35,742 nucleotides of DNA from Defluviitaleaceae bacterium (GTDB lineage: Bacteria > Bacillota > Clostridia > Lachnospirales > WQUN01): contig WQZS01000025.1 in NCBI GenBank assembly GCA_009780585.1, positions 1 through 35,742 on the forward strand, written 5' to 3'. Both the position numbers and the translations under genes were made by a program. The notes below the pieces were generated by a model. That model worked only from the letters and a program-made list of their open reading frames with translations. It did not search any database and was not told the origin of the DNA. Below, piece by piece: positions 1 through 8,540 of this stretch (positions are counted from its first letter, which is position 1; the number at the start of each line of letters is the position of its first letter).

Positions 1-84
1 GCGTTCTTGTCGTCCATTATCTTTACTATAAAATATAAAAATCCCGCTTCTTTTCCACTTCTTCCACACGTTCCCATCAAAAAT

Positions 85-126
85 GGAGCTGCCTTGCTTC
101 TTCCTTAGCAAGACAGCCCCTTTTTT
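85..126 (+). terminator. Intrinsic terminator of an off-window gene
   Basis: Two roughly 14-nt arms (85-98 and 107-120) pair with two mismatches around a short loop and are followed by six T residues at 121-126. It would end a plus-strand transcript entering from the left edge. A short T run on the other side means it might act in both directions. Confidence 0.7.
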
Positions 127-153
127 CAATTCCGTTACATTTTTCCAAAAAGA

Positions 154-182
154 TTGACAAAAACCGTCAATACCCCTAGCAT
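154..182 (+). promoter_or_regulatory. Sigma-A-type promoter for the SH3b protein
   Basis: TTGACA at 154-159 and TAGCAT at 177-182 are separated by 17 nt. The start codon follows at 216 behind a GAGGGGG ribosome site. Both hexamers were read directly; activity is inferred. Confidence 0.6.
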
Positions 183-215
183 ACCGCTACGGCTCGCTTT
201 TTTGAGGGGGTACAT

Positions 216-1016
216 ATGAACAAATTGATTATGAAGATACTTCCGGCCATCGTGTCTTTGACCGTTGTTGCGCTGGTTTTTTTATTTTCGCCGCTTTCGG
301 TTAACGCGTTTGATTTGGATACAAGCTGCCAAGTTGGCGGCGATAACGCGGTCGTTTACGAGGAAGACCTCCCCGTCCCTACCAACATATATATAACCAC
401 CGCCGCGTTGAATCTGCGCCCCACGCCTTCCACCGACCTCCCGCGTATTGCACTCGCACCGTTGGGCGCGCTTGTAACCGTTACGGATTATTTGGACGGC
501 GAATGGTTTGCCGTCACGTTTAATGGCCTAAGCGGTTTTATGTCCGCGGAATTTTTGGAACCCCATTATATCGTGCCTTTTATCCCGCCGGATCTTTCCG
601 GCCTTGCCCCGGTGGAAATCATCGATTGGCACACCGCTAACGACATGATACCCGTACGCACCCCGTTTACCATAATCGATGTGCGTACGGGTATATTTTG
701 GCAGGCCGCGCGGTTGGGCGGCGAATTACACGCCGATGTGGAGCCGCTGACGGCGCAAGATACCGCCAACATGCACCGCGCGTTTAACCACCGCTGGACT
801 TGGGACCCCCGCCCCGTGGTGGTCATCGTTGACGGGCGTACGCTGGCGGCGTCGATAAACGGTATGCCGCACAGCATCGTCACCATACATAACAATAATG
901 TGGACGGACATTTTTGCCTGCACTTCTTCGGGAGCATGGTACATGGGACGTTCCGCGTCGACCAACGCCACCACGATGCCGTAATCGAGGCGTTCCTTAC
1001 GGCGTTTACGTGGTAG
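216..1016 (+). CDS. Secreted SH3b-domain protein with C-terminal Cys/His domain
   Basis: 266 aa. Residues 1-31 form a signal peptide (MNKLIMK basic start, hydrophobic core, cleavage near VNA). Residues about 58-116 are a bacterial SH3 domain (LNLRPTPS...GEWFAVTFNGLSGFMSAEFL), a cell-wall-binding fold. The C-terminal domain (about 133-266) carries an invariant-looking set: DWH (137-139), DVRTG, GHFCLHF (231-237), H243 and DQRHHDA. This Cys/His pattern recurs in clostridial SH3b proteins and looks catalytic, perhaps transpeptidase- or peptidase-like, but I cannot name the reaction. Probably exported to the wall. Its last 11 nt overlap the convergent small gene at 1006-1191. Own promoter at 154-182. 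Confidence 0.85.
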   Translation: MNKLIMKILPAIVSLTVVALVFLFSPLSVNAFDLDTSCQVGGDNAVVYEEDLPVPTNIYITTAALNLRPTPSTDLPRIALAPLGALVTVTDYLDGEWFAVTFNGLSGFMSAEFLEPHYIVPFIPPDLSGLAPVEIIDWHTANDMIPVRTPFTIIDVRTGIFWQAARLGGELHADVEPLTAQDTANMHRAFNHRWTWDPRPVVVIVDGRTLAASINGMPHSIVTIHNNNVDGHFCLHFFGSMVHGTFRVDQRHHDAVIEAFLTAFTW

Positions 1017-1191
1017 CGTTCAAAGGCATTGCGCTGCCGTTCTTAATGAACTTTTTCGCCAACCCATCCAATAAAAGGATGATGTCATTGGTTTGCCATT
1101 CGCCCTTATCCTCCATCAAGTCCTCGACCATACCCGTTTCGACGCGAAGGATATCGGCAACCTCTTCGTTAGTAAAATAATTTTTCAGCAT
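1006..1191 (-). CDS. Small helical protein, downstream partner of XRE regulator
   Basis: 61 aa, not recognised by name. The N-terminus (MLKNYFTNEEVADILRVETG) resembles a helix-turn-helix of the excisionase/MerR-like type, in which EEVADIL is typical of the first helix; the rest is charged and helical. A strong AAAGGGGGTGA ribosome site precedes the ATG at 1191. It lies 20 nt downstream of the XRE gene and is probably co-transcribed. The 3' end overlaps the convergent SH3b gene. Possibly a second DNA-binding regulator. Confidence 0.6.
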   Translation of the reverse strand: MLKNYFTNEEVADILRVETGMVEDLMEDKGEWQTNDIILLLDGLAKKFIKNGSAMPLNATT

Positions 1192-1211
1192 GTTATTTCA
1201 CCCCCTTTCTG

Positions 1212-1436
1212 TTAGGCGGGTAAACCCAACAGCCAATCCGCCGTGACGTTTAACGCGATTGCCAGCCTGCGCAGCATGTCCGCCGACAGCATTTTCTTCC
1301 CTGTTTCAATTTCCCATAAATACTTGCTGCATAAGGGAGGATTCGCAATATTCACCAATCCTTCCCGCGTCAAACCCAAAGCCTTCCTCTGTTTCTTTAT
1401 CCTTCGACCGATCATAATGTTTAATCCGTCGTTCAT
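1212..1436 (-). CDS. XRE-family transcriptional regulator
   Basis: 74 aa, almost entirely one Cro/C1-type HTH domain: IGRRIKKQRKALGLTREGL (helices 1-2), LCSKYLWEIETGKKM (recognition helix region) and LRRLAIALNVTADWLLG at the C-terminus. I place the start at ATG 1436, behind AGAAGGTG with 6 nt spacing, rather than at GTG 1445. No sensor domain, so it acts as a small DNA-binding repressor, probably autoregulating the two-gene operon with the 61-aa protein. Target unknown. Confidence 0.8.
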   Translation of the reverse strand: MNDGLNIMIGRRIKKQRKALGLTREGLVNIANPPLCSKYLWEIETGKKMLSADMLRRLAIALNVTADWLLGLPA

Positions 1437-1521
1437 TTTGTTCACCTTCTGTTTGCGAATAATAGGATTGCCGTTTTTTGACGAAAACCTGCTATAGGTA
1501 ATGTTTCCTGCAAAGTAATAA

Positions 1522-1558
1522 AAACACCCTGTCGATTTTCACAACAAACAGGGTGTTT
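1522..1558 (-). terminator. Intrinsic terminator after response regulator
   Basis: Perfect 11-bp stem (1522-1532 with 1548-1558; AAACACCCTGT arms) with a 15-nt loop, followed on the minus strand by a short T run. It lies 34 nt beyond the stop of the 547-aa response regulator. Confidence 0.8.
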
Positions 1559-1592
1559 AAATTTTGGTTTCCATTATTTATTTGGCGGAGGG

Positions 1593-3236
1593 TTATTCCA
1601 GGAACGGCGGAGCGGTGATTTTACTGCGTTCGCGCAACCGATATTCGGCGGGGGTTTCCCCTATATATTTGCGGAAAATCGATCGGAAATACTTCACATC
1701 GTCGAAACCGACCTGCACGGCGATGATCTCTTCGTCGGTGGCGGTTTCGCGCAGGGTCTTTTGCGCGGCGTTGACCCGTACCCACATCACATAGTCGAAG
1801 AGCATCACTTTTTCGCGTTCGAGGAAGACTTTGTTCAAATTTTCGGGCGTTGTGCCGATTTTGGCGGCGATGCGGGTAACAGAGAAGGATTCGTAGTAAT
1901 TCTCCTGTACGTATTTTTTGGCAGCCATATGCAGCCGTAAGGATTGCTTGGCGTTGTAATCCACGACGAACGCGCAGAATTCCTCCAGGTTCTTTTCCAA
2001 GAAAGTATAGCCGTCCTCCACAGTCACGAGCTTGAGCATATCACCCGTGGGGAAGAACCGCATGATCTCCGACGCGATGGGCAGGTTTTGCTCGTTGATA
2101 TAACGGCTGATGCGGAAGACGATGGTCATTACGGTTTTGGCGATCAATTTTTCCGCCGGCGGGCCCGTTTGGGCAAGCGCGTCGAACAATTCGGTTAGAA
2201 TCCCCTTGCAATAAGCGAAATCGCCCACGACGGCGGCATACACCAGTCGGCTTTCACGCAAAGCGGGGTAGCGGTAGGTGATTTTGTTCGTCGGTTCCAC
2301 GAATTCGATGGGGATGACCGCGTTGTAACCCATCCGAAAACGGTATCCGAATGTCGCGTCGGCTTCGCGGGCGGAAACGGGGATGTCCGTCGGTTCGTCG
2401 TACGTGCGGCCGATGCCGATGGTTACGCGGGTGTCCGTTTCCGAAAGCAACGCTTGCTTGAACCTATCAGCCAACAGGACTTTTTCCTCCGTAGTGTACG
2501 GACCGTTTAATATAATCGGGATTTCGTTAAAACCGCGCACGAATGAAGCGGCCCGGTAATCGGCTAGGATGGCCTTGATGACGTTAAGCATCCCAAAGAT
2601 GCGCATGTGCTTTTCCATTTCGGTCATGGCGAGCACCATACGCTTGTAATGGTCGATCCGTATCAAAAAAACGGAATAACCGTTTTCCGCTTCTTCGTCC
2701 TTGCCAAAAGGCAGGTTAAAATATGAAAAGCCATCGGTGATTTCACGCGATTTGGTGATGTGGCCGTCCAGCAAGCTGCGCAAAAAGATATCCTCGTATT
2801 GTGAAATACGTTCGGTATAGTCCTTTTCCATGAGCTGCGTACGGCGCTGGGCTTCGGCTTCCTTTTTAAAGTGCTTGACGGCCAAGTCGAGGCAACGGTT
2901 AAGGTCAGCGGGCTTTACCGGGCGGTACATAAAATCAAGCACGCCGAATTCACGCCCACGCTTCATATACTCGGCCTCGCTAAACGTCCCGTACACTACA
3001 AACCTCACGTCGGGGAAGGCCTCATGCACCTCTTTAAACCGCGTAAAAAAAAGTCCGCCGAAAAAGCGCACATCGGCCAAAATCAAATGGGGCCGCGTTT
3101 CGCGTATCATGGGCAAAATATCCCGCGTCGCATCCTCGAACGCGCCCACGATTTTAATATGCGGGTACGCCCCTTTGATATAGGTGCGGAAATTTTTGAC
3201 GTTTTCCTTGTCGGCGTCGGCCAGGAGGAGGTTCAT
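1593..3236 (-). CDS. YesN-like response regulator (REC + AraC HTH)
   Basis: 547 aa. Residues 1-115 form a receiver domain: acidic DAD at 7-9, phosphoacceptor D55 in LILADVRFF, T84 and K108 in YRPVKP. A long middle region (about 130-440) has GGDEF-like-fold character without a GGDEF motif. The C-terminus (about 445-540) is an AraC/XylS double HTH: SVTRIAAKIGTTPENLNKVF, then DEEIIAVQVGFDDVKYFRSIFRKYIGETPAEYR. This is the architecture of YesN-type regulators, which usually control carbohydrate uptake genes with a partner histidine kinase. No kinase or transporter is adjacent, so it is an orphan here. GAGGAG ribosome site before ATG 3236. Confidence 0.92.
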   Translation of the reverse strand: MNLLLADADKENVKNFRTYIKGAYPHIKIVGAFEDATRDILPMIRETRPHLILADVRFFGGLFFTRFKEVHEAFPDVRFVVYGTFSEAEYMKRGREFGVLDFMYRPVKPADLNRCLDLAVKHFKKEAEAQRRTQLMEKDYTERISQYEDIFLRSLLDGHITKSREITDGFSYFNLPFGKDEEAENGYSVFLIRIDHYKRMVLAMTEMEKHMRIFGMLNVIKAILADYRAASFVRGFNEIPIILNGPYTTEEKVLLADRFKQALLSETDTRVTIGIGRTYDEPTDIPVSAREADATFGYRFRMGYNAVIPIEFVEPTNKITYRYPALRESRLVYAAVVGDFAYCKGILTELFDALAQTGPPAEKLIAKTVMTIVFRISRYINEQNLPIASEIMRFFPTGDMLKLVTVEDGYTFLEKNLEEFCAFVVDYNAKQSLRLHMAAKKYVQENYYESFSVTRIAAKIGTTPENLNKVFLEREKVMLFDYVMWVRVNAAQKTLRETATDEEIIAVQVGFDDVKYFRSIFRKYIGETPAEYRLRERSKITAPPFLE

Positions 3237-3342
3237 GCCGGATGCTCCTCGGTGGAAATTTTTCTTGCATTTATTACCGTTATATTACACAATGGCAATC
3301 GCGTTCGCAACAAAACTTTAACCTTCGGGAGGTTTGATGATA

Positions 3343-4242
3343 ATGGTAAATGCGATAATCGTCGGGTACGGCAACATCGGCAAAGCGGTATACGAAGCAT
3401 TGGAAGCCGCGCCGGATATGCATATCGCGGGTGTGGTGCTGCGCGACAGGACGAAAACGCGAGAAAAAGGCGTGCCGGCGGGGGTTAAAATCGCGGAGGA
3501 TGTATCGGAACTGGGTGCGGTTGACGTTGCGGTCCTGTGCGTGCCTTCACGTTCCGTACCCAACGAAGCCGTAAAATACTTATCAAAGGGTATCCGTACC
3601 GTTGACAGCTACGACCTGCACGGCGAAGCGATGCTGGATTTATATAAAAATTTGGATGAATTGAGTAAAAAACACAACAGCGTTGCCGTCATCGGCATGG
3701 GGCTGGACCCCGGGGTCGATACGCTGATACGCGGAATATTCGAAACAGCCGCGCCGAAGGGGATATCGTACACCAACTTCGGCCCGGGCATGAGTATGGG
3801 GCATACGACGGTGGTGAAATCCATCGAAGGCGTGAAGAACGCCCTGTCCGTAACACTTCCGCTGGGCGCGGGTTTGCACCGCCGTATGGTGTATGTGGAA
3901 ATCCTTGATGGTTACGACTTTTCCACAATTTGCGAAAAAGTTAAAAACGACCCCTATTTTATAAAAGACGAAACGCATGTAATCCAAACGGAAGACGTTT
4001 CCGCTTTGCAAGACATGGGGCACGGAATGAACATCATACGCAAAGGGGTGTCCGGCAAGACGGATAACCAATTCTTTACCTTCGACATGCGCGTCAACAA
4101 CCCCGCCGTTACGGCGCAGGTTATGGTGGCCGCCGCGCGCGCCTCCATGCGATTAAAACCGGGATGCTATACGCCGCTCGATATCCCCGTCGCGGATATG
4201 CTGTACGTCGGGCGGGATGAAATGATCAAGCGATTGGTTTAA
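3343..4242 (+). CDS. ddh: meso-diaminopimelate dehydrogenase
   Basis: About 300 aa. NADP-dependent reductive amination of L-2-amino-6-oxopimelate to meso-DAP, a one-step branch to lysine and peptidoglycan cross-linking residues. The sequence shows an N-terminal Rossmann motif (IIVGYGNIGKAV), VLCVPSRSVP, DSYDLH, GMGLDPGVDTLIR and the family signature GPGMSMGHTT, plus the C-terminal NNPAVTAQVMVAAARA. Length is close to the family's usual 320. A GGGAGG site at 3327-3332 could serve ATG 3337 or ATG 3343; I choose 3343 because MVNAIIVGYG fits homologue starts. Only 3 nt separate it from the next gene, so the two are co-transcribed. Confidence 0.93.
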   Translation: MVNAIIVGYGNIGKAVYEALEAAPDMHIAGVVLRDRTKTREKGVPAGVKIAEDVSELGAVDVAVLCVPSRSVPNEAVKYLSKGIRTVDSYDLHGEAMLDLYKNLDELSKKHNSVAVIGMGLDPGVDTLIRGIFETAAPKGISYTNFGPGMSMGHTTVVKSIEGVKNALSVTLPLGAGLHRRMVYVEILDGYDFSTICEKVKNDPYFIKDETHVIQTEDVSALQDMGHGMNIIRKGVSGKTDNQFFTFDMRVNNPAVTAQVMVAAARASMRLKPGCYTPLDIPVADMLYVGRDEMIKRLV

Positions 4243-4245
4243 AAA

Positions 4246-5274
4246 ATGGCAAACGCGATTTTCTCATCACCATCCATTACCGTCGTAAACCTCAACCCCT
4301 GCCTTGACTGGTCGTGGCACATCGGCGGTTTTACTCACGGCGGCATGAACCGCGTAAAATCCGCCCGCCAAGACGCCGCCGGTAAGGGGATCAACGTATG
4401 CGCTGCGTTAAAAAACCTCGGCTTATCGCCCACTTGCATGGGTTTCAACTTCCGCGGGAACGGTAAGGAAATTACGGACAAATTGGTCGCATTCGGCATC
4501 GCCCACGATTTCGTAACCGTAGACGGCGCGGTGCGGGTAAACATCAAGCTCTACGACGAAAGCGGCACAATGACGGAGTTGAACCAACCCGGCGCGTACG
4601 TGCCGCTTGAAGCACAGGAGGAATTGATTAAAAAAATAATCCGCGAAGCACCCCGCTCCCCCGGAGGATTGCCTCGTGATTGCCCTTCGAAAGCCGCGAT
4701 TTTGCGAAGCAATCCCCCTGCGGGTTGTTCCACAGGTATTCTTATACTTAGCGGTAGCCGTCCCGCGGGCGTCCCCGCCGATTTTTACGCGCGCCTGTGT
4801 GCCGCGTGGGAGGGTATCGTCATCCTCGATACCGAAGGCGAAGCCCTGCGGCTGGCGGTCGATTTGGGCGAACGCGCACCGTTCCTTATCAAACCGAATT
4901 TATTTGAATTGGAAAGTACCTTCGGCGTTAAGCTGCCCACACGGGAAGCTATTGCCGATTTTTCGCGCGGTTTAATCGACAAAGGCGTGAAAATGGTATG
5001 CGTTTCCCTCGGCGCGGAAGGCGCGATGTTGATAACGGCGGACGAGGCGCATTATTCCCCTGCCCTACCCGTCGAGGTAAAGGCTGTGCAAGGCGCGGGT
5101 GACGCGATGGTGGCGGGGTTGGTGTATGGGTTGGTGGATAAACGGGCAAATGATTTATGTAGATGCGATTTTTCGTTGAATTTACTGCGTTTTGCTATGG
5201 CAGCCGCTGCCGCGACCATTACCCTTGAAGGTACGCAGATGTGCGACCGTGATGGATTTGAACGATTTCTTTAA
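4246..5274 (+). CDS. PfkB-family sugar kinase (1-phosphofructokinase/tagatose-6-P kinase type)
   Basis: 342 aa. Features of the FruK/LacC branch of PfkB kinases: N-terminal TVVNLNPCLDW, GGMNRVKSA, GKGINVCAAL (47-56), LSGSRPAGVP, IKPNLFELE and the catalytic QGAGDAMVAG with D286 as general base. It should phosphorylate a sugar phosphate in the cytoplasm; the exact substrate is not readable. Residues about 136-162 are not family-like and are encoded by a palindromic DNA insertion that keeps the frame (see 4652-4725). No clear ribosome site; 3 nt after ddh suggests translational coupling. The 3' end overlaps the convergent hydrolase by 56 nt. Confidence 0.85.
   Translation: MANAIFSSPSITVVNLNPCLDWSWHIGGFTHGGMNRVKSARQDAAGKGINVCAALKNLGLSPTCMGFNFRGNGKEITDKLVAFGIAHDFVTVDGAVRVNIKLYDESGTMTELNQPGAYVPLEAQEELIKKIIREAPRSPGGLPRDCPSKAAILRSNPPAGCSTGILILSGSRPAGVPADFYARLCAAWEGIVILDTEGEALRLAVDLGERAPFLIKPNLFELESTFGVKLPTREAIADFSRGLIDKGVKMVCVSLGAEGAMLITADEAHYSPALPVEVKAVQGAGDAMVAGLVYGLVDKRANDLCRCDFSLNLLRFAMAAAAATITLEGTQMCDRDGFERFL
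4652..4725. repeat. Palindromic repeat element inserted inside the kinase gene
   Basis: GGATTGC (4666-4672) and GCAATCC (4709-4715) are inverted, with further pairing inside (CTTCG/CGAAG) and outside (CCCGC/GCGGG). The composition resembles small REP/MITE-like intergenic palindromes, yet it is read through in frame by the PfkB kinase gene. Confidence 0.55.
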
Positions 5275-6187
5275 CCGCCGCACAAAAGCCTTCGGGATTA
5301 TCCACTTCCGGGAAATGCCCGACATCTTCCAGCCAATATAAACCCTTTTGCGGCGTGTTGATTCGTTCGAAGTATTCCGCGGCAAGCACGGAAGGCGTTT
5401 GCCAATCCTTTCTTCCCAAAATATAATAAACGGGAACGCTGTAGTCGGTTATATCCCATGTATTATATTTTACAAGATTAGCCACGAGTCTCTTATTTAA
5501 ACGTTGCCCGCGCCACATAGCAAAACCGTCTTTCACCGTAAACAGCGGGCTTTTTGTTACGATGTCCATTAATTTTTTCGTATTCACACCATAACCATAT
5601 TTTATTTGCAATTTGCGAAAGCGCAGGATTGTTTTGGGGTAATTTTTTGCACCATGGGGATAGTCGCCCAACGCGTCAAGTTTTTTTATACCCTTAACCG
5701 CGCCTTTTTCCTCCAGGCTTTTGCGGAGTTCGTCATACCCCAACTTTTCGCCGCGCAGCATATCGACCACTTGCCCGTACCCGATGTAAGCGATTACGTC
5801 GTTGGGGTATCGTAATATATATTGCGTCCCCAACACGCTCCCCCACGAATGTCCGAGTAGGATAATCCTGTCGGTTTGGTATTTTTCCTTTACATAAATA
5901 ATTGTTTGCCTCAAGTCTTCCAGTAGATTTTCCAAAGTTATGTCATGGGGATGGGTTTTATTTTTCGTCAACGTCTTACCCGTTCCGCGCTGGTCATAAT
6001 ATACGATGCCGCAAAAATCCCAATATTGCCGCAAGGTATACGCCAACTGGGCGGAAGATCCCCCCGGTCCGCCATGCAGGTGTAGAATCACTTCCCTTTG
6101 TTCGGACGGGTAGTGCAGGAAATATTGGTGTATACCGTTGATTTTTACATATTCCTCGGTATAACCTTTTTTATCAGGTTTTTGCAC
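5219..6187 (-). CDS. Alpha/beta hydrolase, proline iminopeptidase-like
   Basis: 322 aa from GTG 6187, chosen because GGAGGAGTGGGG lies 8 nt upstream and because the family fold starts here; a longer reading would run antiparallel to nothing and overlap most of the acetyltransferase. Oxyanion motif HGGPGG (38-43), YYDQRGTGKT, nucleophile elbow GHSWGS with S114, acid D261 (GRKDWQTP) and H291 (DVGHFPEVD). This is the prolyl aminopeptidase/S33 arrangement, including a cap between 130 and 245. Likely cytoplasmic. Its start overlaps the acetyltransferase stop by 14 nt, so the two are coupled. Substrate could also be a small ester or amide. Confidence 0.88.
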   Translation of the reverse strand: MQKPDKKGYTEEYVKINGIHQYFLHYPSEQREVILHLHGGPGGSSAQLAYTLRQYWDFCGIVYYDQRGTGKTLTKNKTHPHDITLENLLEDLRQTIIYVKEKYQTDRIILLGHSWGSVLGTQYILRYPNDVIAYIGYGQVVDMLRGEKLGYDELRKSLEEKGAVKGIKKLDALGDYPHGAKNYPKTILRFRKLQIKYGYGVNTKKLMDIVTKSPLFTVKDGFAMWRGQRLNKRLVANLVKYNTWDITDYSVPVYYILGRKDWQTPSVLAAEYFERINTPQKGLYWLEDVGHFPEVDNPEGFCAAVKEIVQIHHGRTSAYLQG

Positions 6188-6725
6188 GGTTTTTACCCCA
6201 CTCCTCCGCCAGCAAGCCGTAGTACACCCTGTCATACCGCTTCCCGCGAAAGTATACGGCTTTCCGTGCGCGTCCCTCGAGGGTAAATCCCAACTTTTCA
6301 AAGACCTTTCGCATGGGTGTGTTGATTTCGAGGGTGTCAGAAGCGATGCGTTCGAAGCCGATGTTGTTAAAGCCATATTCCGACATAAGGCGAATGGCCT
6401 CCGTTCCATACCCCTTTCCGCGTTCCGAAATCTTTGCGATACCGATACCGATGGTACAGCTACGGTTCCGTTCGTCGATGCTTTGCAATGCCACGTCGCC
6501 GATGACCGTGCCGTCATTCAGGAAGATACCCACACGGATGTTTACGTTTTCCTTTAGCAGGCGTTGGATTTCCTCGTACCATTCGTCGGCGTTTTCCGCT
6601 GACCAACCGAACAGCGTAGGTTCCAAAGGGTCGGCGAAGTCATATTCGTTTTCTTCGCAAATTTTCTTGCAATCGGCGCGTTCCAACGCTGCGAGATAGA
6701 TATTATTACCTTGGAATTTAATCAT
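6174..6725 (-). CDS. GNAT acetyltransferase (RimJ/RimL type)
   Basis: 183 aa. Acetyl-CoA-binding motif A is visible as GIGIAKISERGKGYGTEAI, followed by MSEYGFNNIGFERIASDTLEIN and the motif-B end MRKVFEKLGFTLEGRARKAVYFRGKRYD, typical of RimJ/RimL-like N-acetyltransferases that modify protein N-termini or small amines. AAGAGGAAG ribosome site before ATG 6725. It sits 18 nt after fucI and overlaps the hydrolase by 14 nt, third gene of a four-gene minus-strand operon. Substrate unknown. Confidence 0.88.
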   Translation of the reverse strand: MIKFQGNNIYLAALERADCKKICEENEYDFADPLEPTLFGWSAENADEWYEEIQRLLKENVNIRVGIFLNDGTVIGDVALQSIDERNRSCTIGIGIAKISERGKGYGTEAIRLMSEYGFNNIGFERIASDTLEINTPMRKVFEKLGFTLEGRARKAVYFRGKRYDRVYYGLLAEEWGKNRAKT

Positions 6726-6743
6726 GGCAAACTTCCTCTTTAT

Positions 6744-8522
6744 TTACCCATACAACGGCCCGTACGCCATGCACGCGCGGTAATCCGCGTTTTCCGGCGA
6801 CTCCGTACCGAACGCCGCCCAGGAATGGGGACGGAATATCCGTTCGGGCGCGACGTTGTGCATGGAAACGGGGATGCGCAGCATACTCGCCAGCGTTATC
6901 AGTTTATCGCCTACGTGGCCGTACGCCGTTACGCCGTGGTTCGCGCCCCAGTTTGCCATCACGCCGTACACATCGGTAAACGCATCTTGTCCGGTCAGTT
7001 CCGGTACGAACCATGTCGTAGGCCAAGAGGGGTCGGTGCGGGAATCGAGCGCGGCGTGGGTCGCGTCGTCGAGGGTAACCGTATGCCCTTCGGCGATTTG
7101 CAATACGGGCCCCACGCCGTCCACGATATTGACGCGCAGGAGCGTTACGGGCATTTCGGCTTGGCACTTGAAATGGCTGGAGTAACCGCCGCCGCGGAAG
7201 TATTCATAATTAGCGCGGCACCAATCGGTAGCCTCCAAGCATGCGGTAATATCATGCTCCGTCATTTCCCAAAAGGGCTTAAGGCAGCCGTTGCCGTCGG
7301 CGTCCTTCGCCGCGCCCGTACCGTCGAGGGCGGTTGCGCCGGAATTGATCAAATGGATAAAACCGTTCGCGGCTTTACCTTGCGGTTTTTTACCCGCAAC
7401 CCTTTCGACCGCTTCCGCGCTCCAGTATGTGCGTACGTCGTGGAAGCAAGGCGCGGTGTCGCTCGCCAGCTTGCCGAACAGCATCGACACGCCGTTGAGG
7501 GTGTCGTTTTCGGTAGCGTATACGACCGGTTCCTTCGCGCCGTTCCAATCGAAGGTGGACGCGAGGATGGCTTCGGTAAAGTCGCCGTTGGGCAGCCAAT
7601 CCGTCCAATGCCGTTGCCCTTGGAACCCCCCCGCCACGGCGTTTTTGCCAAGCGATTCCTCGTGCCAACCTATTTCGGCCAGCTTTTTGTTACCGAACAG
7701 GATGTCGCGTACGATAACCGTCATCTTCGCGATAAAATCCCAATCGTCGTCGGGGGGGACGGTTTTCGAACGGGTGATGACTTCGGGCAAGTCCTTACCC
7801 GCGTTTACGTCGAAACCTTCCTTGCAATTTGCTTTTATCCACGCAAGCGCTTTTTCGTATTCCGCGTTGTCGTAGATTCCGAGCTTCATGCGGCGTAGAA
7901 TTTCGGTCAAGTCCACCCATTCGGCGCGGATACCGAGATATTTTTGGAAGAACGCCTCGTTGCAATAGCTCCCCGCGATACCCATGGAAACGCTGCCCAT
8001 ATTCACATAGGATTTGTTGCGCATCCAACCCACGGCGATAGCGCATTTGGCGAAGTCGGTGATTTTGCCCGCCACGTCGGGGGGGATGGAATTGTCTTCC
8101 AAATCCTGCACATCGCGTCCGTAAATCGAAAACGCGGGCAAACCCTTCTGCGCGTAGGCCGACATTACCGCCGCCAAATATACCGCGCCCGGGCGCTGCG
8201 TGCCGTTAAAGCCCCACACGGCTTTGATCGTGGAGGGGTTCATATCAAAGGTTTCCGAACCGTAGCACCAGCAGGGGGTGACGGTCAGCGTCGCCGCTAC
8301 GTTCTGCGTTGCGAAAAACGCCTCGCACTTGGCCGCTTCCGCGCCGCCGCCGATGGTCGCGGGGTTGATTACACATTCCACCCGCGTGCCGTCGGGGTAG
8401 CGCAGCTTGCCGATTAATTCCGCCGCCGCGCGTGCCATTGCCATCGTCTTTTCTTCAAGGCCTTCCCTTACGCCGCCCCAACGCCCGTCAATGGTGGGGC
8501 GTATGCCGATCTTTGGATACAT
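6744..8522 (-). CDS. fucI: L-fucose isomerase
   Basis: 592 aa, matching the roughly 590-aa family. Converts L-fucose to L-fuculose (also D-arabinose/ribulose) using Mn2+. The expected metal and catalytic positions are present: E338 (VVYATENDTLNG), D362 (PCFHDVRTYW) and H529 (GANHGVTAYGH), each one residue offset from the E. coli enzyme numbering. The N-terminal KIGIRPTIDGRWGGVRE and the MGSVSMGI and GFQGQRHWTDW segments are also conserved. AAGGAGG ribosome site. No fuculokinase or aldolase adjacent, so the rest of the pathway must be elsewhere. Fucose use fits a mucin-exposed gut habitat (inference). Confidence 0.96.
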   Translation of the reverse strand: MYPKIGIRPTIDGRWGGVREGLEEKTMAMARAAAELIGKLRYPDGTRVECVINPATIGGGAEAAKCEAFFATQNVAATLTVTPCWCYGSETFDMNPSTIKAVWGFNGTQRPGAVYLAAVMSAYAQKGLPAFSIYGRDVQDLEDNSIPPDVAGKITDFAKCAIAVGWMRNKSYVNMGSVSMGIAGSYCNEAFFQKYLGIRAEWVDLTEILRRMKLGIYDNAEYEKALAWIKANCKEGFDVNAGKDLPEVITRSKTVPPDDDWDFIAKMTVIVRDILFGNKKLAEIGWHEESLGKNAVAGGFQGQRHWTDWLPNGDFTEAILASTFDWNGAKEPVVYATENDTLNGVSMLFGKLASDTAPCFHDVRTYWSAEAVERVAGKKPQGKAANGFIHLINSGATALDGTGAAKDADGNGCLKPFWEMTEHDITACLEATDWCRANYEYFRGGGYSSHFKCQAEMPVTLLRVNIVDGVGPVLQIAEGHTVTLDDATHAALDSRTDPSWPTTWFVPELTGQDAFTDVYGVMANWGANHGVTAYGHVGDKLITLASMLRIPVSMHNVAPERIFRPHSWAAFGTESPENADYRACMAYGPLYG

Positions 8523-8540
8523 AAATATCCTCCTTGTTAT

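Noticed and set aside
6188..6517. Upstream extension of the hydrolase reading frame
   Set aside because: It overlaps the acetyltransferase almost completely and encodes non-family sequence; GTG 6187 has a good ribosome site.
6711..7898. A 395-codon open frame on the plus strand opposite fucI
   Set aside because: It is antisense to a clear L-fucose isomerase with all catalytic residues; its product has no recognisable motif.
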